From: Bacteroidota bacterium
GTDB taxonomy: Bacteria; Bacteroidota; Ignavibacteria; Ignavibacteriales; Ignavibacteriaceae
Direction of reading: 5' to 3'
NCBI GenBank assembly: GCA_023433685.1
Contig: JAEYUD010000050.1
Span: 1 to 17,263, forward strand
DNA: 17,263 nucleotides
The notes beneath the pieces were generated by a model. It searched no databases. It had not been told where the DNA came from and was given only the letters and a program-made list of their open reading frames with translations. Of the stretch, positions 13,890 to 17,263 are shown one piece after another. Position 1 is the stretch's first letter. Every line of letters begins with the position of its first letter. The translations under genes were made by a program, and so were the position numbers.

Positions 13890-16112
13890 GTGAAGCTTAC
13901 TCTTAGGCGTAAAGTTATCTCGCTTGTGCTTTTCGCTGCACTTGTACCCGTTCTTGTAACCCAGTTCGCCATGTTCGGGTTAAAGAGCAATATCTCCCAC
14001 ATTACAGAAGCCGAACTTGACACCCTCGGGCGTGAGGCTCTGAAGCAGATCGTGCTCGACATGTACTACCTCTGCATGACCTCGAACGATCTGATCCAGG
14101 ACAAGGTTGACCGTGCACAGAAAGTTGCCTGGGAGATTGTTAACCGTGAAGGTGGATTCAAGTTCTCCGATGAAAAGGTTGAATGGACCGCAGTTGACCA
14201 GTTTACTAAAAAATCGGAGAAGGTGGCACTTCCCCGCATGATGCTGGGGAACAAATGGCTTGGCCAGGTCACCTCTTTTGAGACCCGGGTGCAGGTGGTT
14301 GATGAAATGAAATCACTCATGGGTGGTGTGGCGAGCATCTTCCAGAGAATGAATCAGGCCGGCGACATGATCCGTGTAGCCACAACGGTTTCAAATACGA
14401 ACGGACAGAGATCGCTCGGCACATACATTCCCGCGGTCAAGCCTGACGGCACAAAGGATGCGGTGATCGAGACAGTAATGAAAGGCACCCCCTACAAAGG
14501 GATTGCCTGGGCGGCGGGATCTTGGTTCATAACTTCATACGAGCCGGTTATTGATGCCAAAGGTCAGATATCCGGCATGCTGGTGGTCGGCGAGCAGATC
14601 GAAGCAGTGCCCTCACTCAGAAAGAATATACAGTCGGTTACTGTGGGCGAAACAGGTTATGTAACAATTTACGGTGCAACAGGTGACCGCAAGGGGCGCT
14701 ACATAATTACCCACGACGGCAAAAAAGAGGGGGAGAGCGCCTGGTTTGAGAAGGATTCAAAAGGCGAGTATTTTGTCCAAAAGATCATTAACGACGCGGT
14801 CAGCGCTGATGACGCGGTATTCCACACCTACTCATGGGTTGAACCGGGCAGCGGAAAAGAGCCACGGAACAAGGTTTCGGTGGCAATCCATTTTTACAAC
14901 TGGGACTGGGTGATAGTAGCCTCAACATACGAGGATGAATATTACTCAGCCAAAGCCAGCGTTGAGCAGGTCAGTTCAGGCTTCACCCTTAACATGCTTT
15001 TGCTCGCGTCCGGAATTGTTGCCTTCACGCTTGTGGTGGCCTGGTATTTCAGTAACAGGATAACCGACCCGATCACCAGTCTGATCGGTGGTATCGAAAA
15101 GATCGCAAAAGGTGATCTGAAAGCCGGCAATGAAGAACTTGAAAGTTATAAACTGAGCAACAGATTCTCCTTCTTTGCCTCTAAAAGATTGAATATTGAT
15201 GATACAGATGAGTCACACCTCCTTGTAGCCTCGGTAAAGAAGATGGCTGCCAACCTTTTCTCGCTTTTAAGTCAGGTCGGGAGCTCCGGTGTTCAGGTTA
15301 ACTCTTCCGTTACGCAGATCAAAGCGTCTGCCCGTGAACTTGAAGCCACGGTGGCAGAACAGGCTGCTTCGATAAAGGAAGTGACTGCAACAGCCAAAGA
15401 GATACTTAATACATCAAACAATCTGCTGAACACGCTCGAAGACAAGATCGGTGTTAGCGTTACTCATGCCTCCGCCACTGCCGAAGAGGGCAGGAACAAC
15501 CTCAGCACGCTTGAGAACGCGATCCATCAGCTTATAGCGGCAACCGGTTCGATCTCTGCCAAACTTTCCGTCATTAACTCGAAAGCGAACAAGATATCAA
15601 CCGTGGTAACCACGATCAACAAGATATCCGATCAAACGAACCTTCTCTCGCTGAACGCGGCGATAGAAGCTGAAAAAGCCGGAGAGTTCGGCAAGGGATT
15701 CTCAGTGGTGGCCCGTGAGATAAGCAGGCTTGCCGACCAGACCGCGGTTGCCACCCACGATATCGAGCACATGGTGCGTGAGATGCAGTCATCCGTGTCA
15801 TCGGGAGTGATGGAGATGGATAAATTTTCAGAGGAAGTGCGGCGAGACAGTGTTACAGTTTCCACGATCTCCGGCAAACTGAACGACGTTATCAACAGCG
15901 TTAACGAACTGGCACCCCACTTCGATGAGTTTAATTTCGGAATGAAACGGCAGACAGAGGGTGCCGAGCAGATCAGTGAGGCAATGCAGCAGCTTTCCGT
16001 GGCAGCAGAACAGACCAAGGAATCACTCCAGGAGTTCAGGTCGGCAACCGGACAGTTGAGCTCCGCGGTATCCACATTGAACGATGAACTCAATAAATTC
16101 AAGATAGGCTGA
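13890..16112 (+). CDS. Methyl-accepting chemotaxis protein, Cache sensor with WspA-like signalling domain
   Basis: Membrane chemoreceptor of 740 residues that would control a CheA-type kinase. TM1 is at about 9-30. An extracytoplasmic region of roughly 330 residues follows, of the Cache_3-Cache_2 type: GSWFITSYEPVID and GQISGMLVVGEQ lead into GETGYVTIYG, with a membrane-proximal WDWVIVAS. TM2 is at about 365-387, then HAMP from NRITDPITSL. The link between KGDL (407-410) and DESHLLVASVKKM is some 16-18 residues longer than in an ordinary HAMP. The signalling tip is DQTNLLSLNAAIEAEKAGEF (581-600). The segments ATVAEQAASIKEV (486-498), SSGVMEMDKFSEEVRR (637-652) and the GAEQISEAMQQLS region (691-703) resemble WspA, the surface-sensing receptor of the Wsp c-di-GMP pathway. 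There is no CheR-tethering pentapeptide at the C-terminus. Another sensor gene starts 3 nt downstream. Confidence 0.9.
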   Translation: MKLTLRRKVISLVLFAALVPVLVTQFAMFGLKSNISHITEAELDTLGREALKQIVLDMYYLCMTSNDLIQDKVDRAQKVAWEIVNREGGFKFSDEKVEWTAVDQFTKKSEKVALPRMMLGNKWLGQVTSFETRVQVVDEMKSLMGGVASIFQRMNQAGDMIRVATTVSNTNGQRSLGTYIPAVKPDGTKDAVIETVMKGTPYKGIAWAAGSWFITSYEPVIDAKGQISGMLVVGEQIEAVPSLRKNIQSVTVGETGYVTIYGATGDRKGRYIITHDGKKEGESAWFEKDSKGEYFVQKIINDAVSADDAVFHTYSWVEPGSGKEPRNKVSVAIHFYNWDWVIVASTYEDEYYSAKASVEQVSSGFTLNMLLLASGIVAFTLVVAWYFSNRITDPITSLIGGIEKIAKGDLKAGNEELESYKLSNRFSFFASKRLNIDDTDESHLLVASVKKMAANLFSLLSQVGSSGVQVNSSVTQIKASARELEATVAEQAASIKEVTATAKEILNTSNNLLNTLEDKIGVSVTHASATAEEGRNNLSTLENAIHQLIAATGSISAKLSVINSKANKISTVVTTINKISDQTNLLSLNAAIEAEKAGEFGKGFSVVAREISRLADQTAVATHDIEHMVREMQSSVSSGVMEMDKFSEEVRRDSVTVSTISGKLNDVINSVNELAPHFDEFNFGMKRQTEGAEQISEAMQQLSVAAEQTKESLQEFRSATGQLSSAVSTLNDELNKFKIG

Positions 16113-16115
16113 TCA

Positions 16116-17263
16116 ATGAAAAAGCTTATCCTTAAATTTAATATCATCCTTCGTCGCTACACTGTGCTGACGAAGTTAGTGCTTATCGGGCTGTTGCTCG
16201 GTATTCCACTCACGATCCTTCTTTTTATAAGCCTCTCAAACCTGCTTGATTCGGTCGAATTCGCGAAAATGGAAAAAGCAGGCGTGAAGATATTCCGTCC
16301 GCTCACTTCACTTCAGGTTCACCTTACCGAACACAAGGCTTACACTTTCTCAGGGGCGGCTTCCGGTCACGACTTTCAATCAGAGATCGCGGTACTGAAT
16401 TCACGGGTTAAAGATGAATTCGATAAACTCATCGCGGCAACCCAGGAAAAGGGAAGTTTGATCTCGGTGGATGAGGAGACCCTGAGTAAAGAGGAAGAGT
16501 ACTACGTTTCTCCGAGGGCACTCCTGGCAAGGTGGGAAAAACTCGTTTCAAAAGGGAGGAACGTATCAGACACTGAGCTCAGGATCGAGTATGATAAACT
16601 CGCGGGTGATATCCAAAAGCTGATGAAACTCGTTACTATTAGATCAAGGCTGATCCTTGACCCGGAAGGCGACTCATATCACCTGATGTACGTGGCGGTT
16701 CACAAGATGCCAAAAGTTCACGATCTGGTTGGCGGTGCATTTGTGCTCGCGATTGATGATGTGCTCGATTCGGTATTCAACAGCGACCGCCTCTCCGAGA
16801 TGATCTACCTCAGCAGAAGTATCAAGAATAACATTACCGACGAGATACCGGCGGCCATTAACACGGCTATTGAACTTGATCCCGAATTCAACGGGAAGCA
16901 GGAATCGATAGCACGGATACTTTCGCCACTTCTCGACAGATACAAATCTGAGATGGTATCCCTGGTGGAGATATTTGAGAATATTATCAGGAACAACAGA
17001 ACCTACGGGATAGAAGACCTTACAGCGATGACTATAGTGAACCTCGACCAGAGTCTTGAGTTCTCAAACGCTACATTCACCGAACTCGACAAAGTGCTCG
17101 ACACGGCGATCACCAGGGTTTATTACCGGATCATTTTCCGGCTTATGATCGCGGGTGGCGCCTTTTTGCTCGCCATGATATTCATCTATTTCACCGCCCG
17201 CGGAATAATTAACCCCGTGAACGGGGTGGCGGAGATTGCAAACAGCCTCGCCGAGGGTGACAT
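16116..17263 (+). CDS. Membrane sensor (chemoreceptor or histidine kinase), N-terminal part, truncated by window end
   Basis: The open frame starts at ATG 16116, 3 nt after the chemoreceptor stop, and runs to the window edge: 382 residues without a stop. TM1 is at about 20-42. An extracytoplasmic, mostly helical region of about 300 residues follows, including LDPEGDSYHLM (181-191), a segment reminiscent of periplasmic sensor regions in some receptors and hybrid kinases. TM2 is at about 342-360, followed at once by a HAMP beginning ARGIINPVNGVAEIA and ending with AEGD at the edge. The output domain is outside the window, so chemoreceptor, histidine kinase and diguanylate cyclase all remain possible. 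The tight spacing and weak own ribosome-binding site indicate translational coupling with the upstream receptor, so the two probably act in one signalling pathway. Confidence 0.82.
   Translation, partial: MKKLILKFNIILRRYTVLTKLVLIGLLLGIPLTILLFISLSNLLDSVEFAKMEKAGVKIFRPLTSLQVHLTEHKAYTFSGAASGHDFQSEIAVLNSRVKDEFDKLIAATQEKGSLISVDEETLSKEEEYYVSPRALLARWEKLVSKGRNVSDTELRIEYDKLAGDIQKLMKLVTIRSRLILDPEGDSYHLMYVAVHKMPKVHDLVGGAFVLAIDDVLDSVFNSDRLSEMIYLSRSIKNNITDEIPAAINTAIELDPEFNGKQESIARILSPLLDRYKSEMVSLVEIFENIIRNNRTYGIEDLTAMTIVNLDQSLEFSNATFTELDKVLDTAITRVYYRIIFRLMIAGGAFLLAMIFIYFTARGIINPVNGVAEIANSLAEGD

Overview
The window looks like a chromosomal stretch from a free-living member of the Bacteroidota, most plausibly the Ignavibacteria/Chlorobi side. 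This is an inference from gene content: a ligase-associated Lhr-type helicase next to PdeM, a DUF4922 protein, an AAA-ATPase-like/PD-(D/E)XK protein, and promoter-like TAnnTTTG elements upstream of two genes. A WspA-type chemoreceptor makes a gut Bacteroides unlikely. There are ten complete protein genes and two partial ones. I see no rRNA, tRNA, CRISPR array, prophage or transposase.

Layout. 1-2338: 3' part of a ligase-associated helicase gene followed by pdeM, a DNA-repair pair. 2339-2579: a non-coding block made of two kinds of short repeat. 2580-3539: GDP-L-fucose synthase. 3545-5369: a gene for an AAA-ATPase-like/PD-(D/E)XK protein, enclosed by an imperfect 24-bp inverted repeat; its last codons lie inside a repeat unit. 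5381-5998 (-) and 6084-7022 (+): a divergent pair, an HAD-type phosphatase and a DUF4922/HIT-like protein, with a 14-bp perfect palindrome between them. 7012-8007 (-): a HigA/ImmA-type regulator whose metallopeptidase motif reads HQIGH instead of HExxH, with a 9-bp-period repeat at its start. 8184-10160 (-): transketolase with a TTG start and a clear intrinsic terminator. 10293-11078 (+): a secreted SUMF1-fold protein lacking the catalytic cysteines. 11075-13699 (-): mutS. 13890-16112 (+): a Cache-sensor chemoreceptor whose cytoplasmic part resembles WspA. 16116 to the window end (+): a second membrane sensor, 3 nt downstream and cut off inside its HAMP domain.

How the genes work together. 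Most are unlinked housekeeping or accessory units rather than one pathway. Helicase-pdeM and mutS are separate repair loci. The receptor pair at the right edge looks like the start of a signalling operon that continues outside the window; a Wsp-like surface-sensing or other chemosensory cluster is the main possibility. The most unusual local signals are the repeat-enclosed nuclease-like gene, the degenerate ImmA motif with its putative operator, and the receptor pair. None alone proves a new system.
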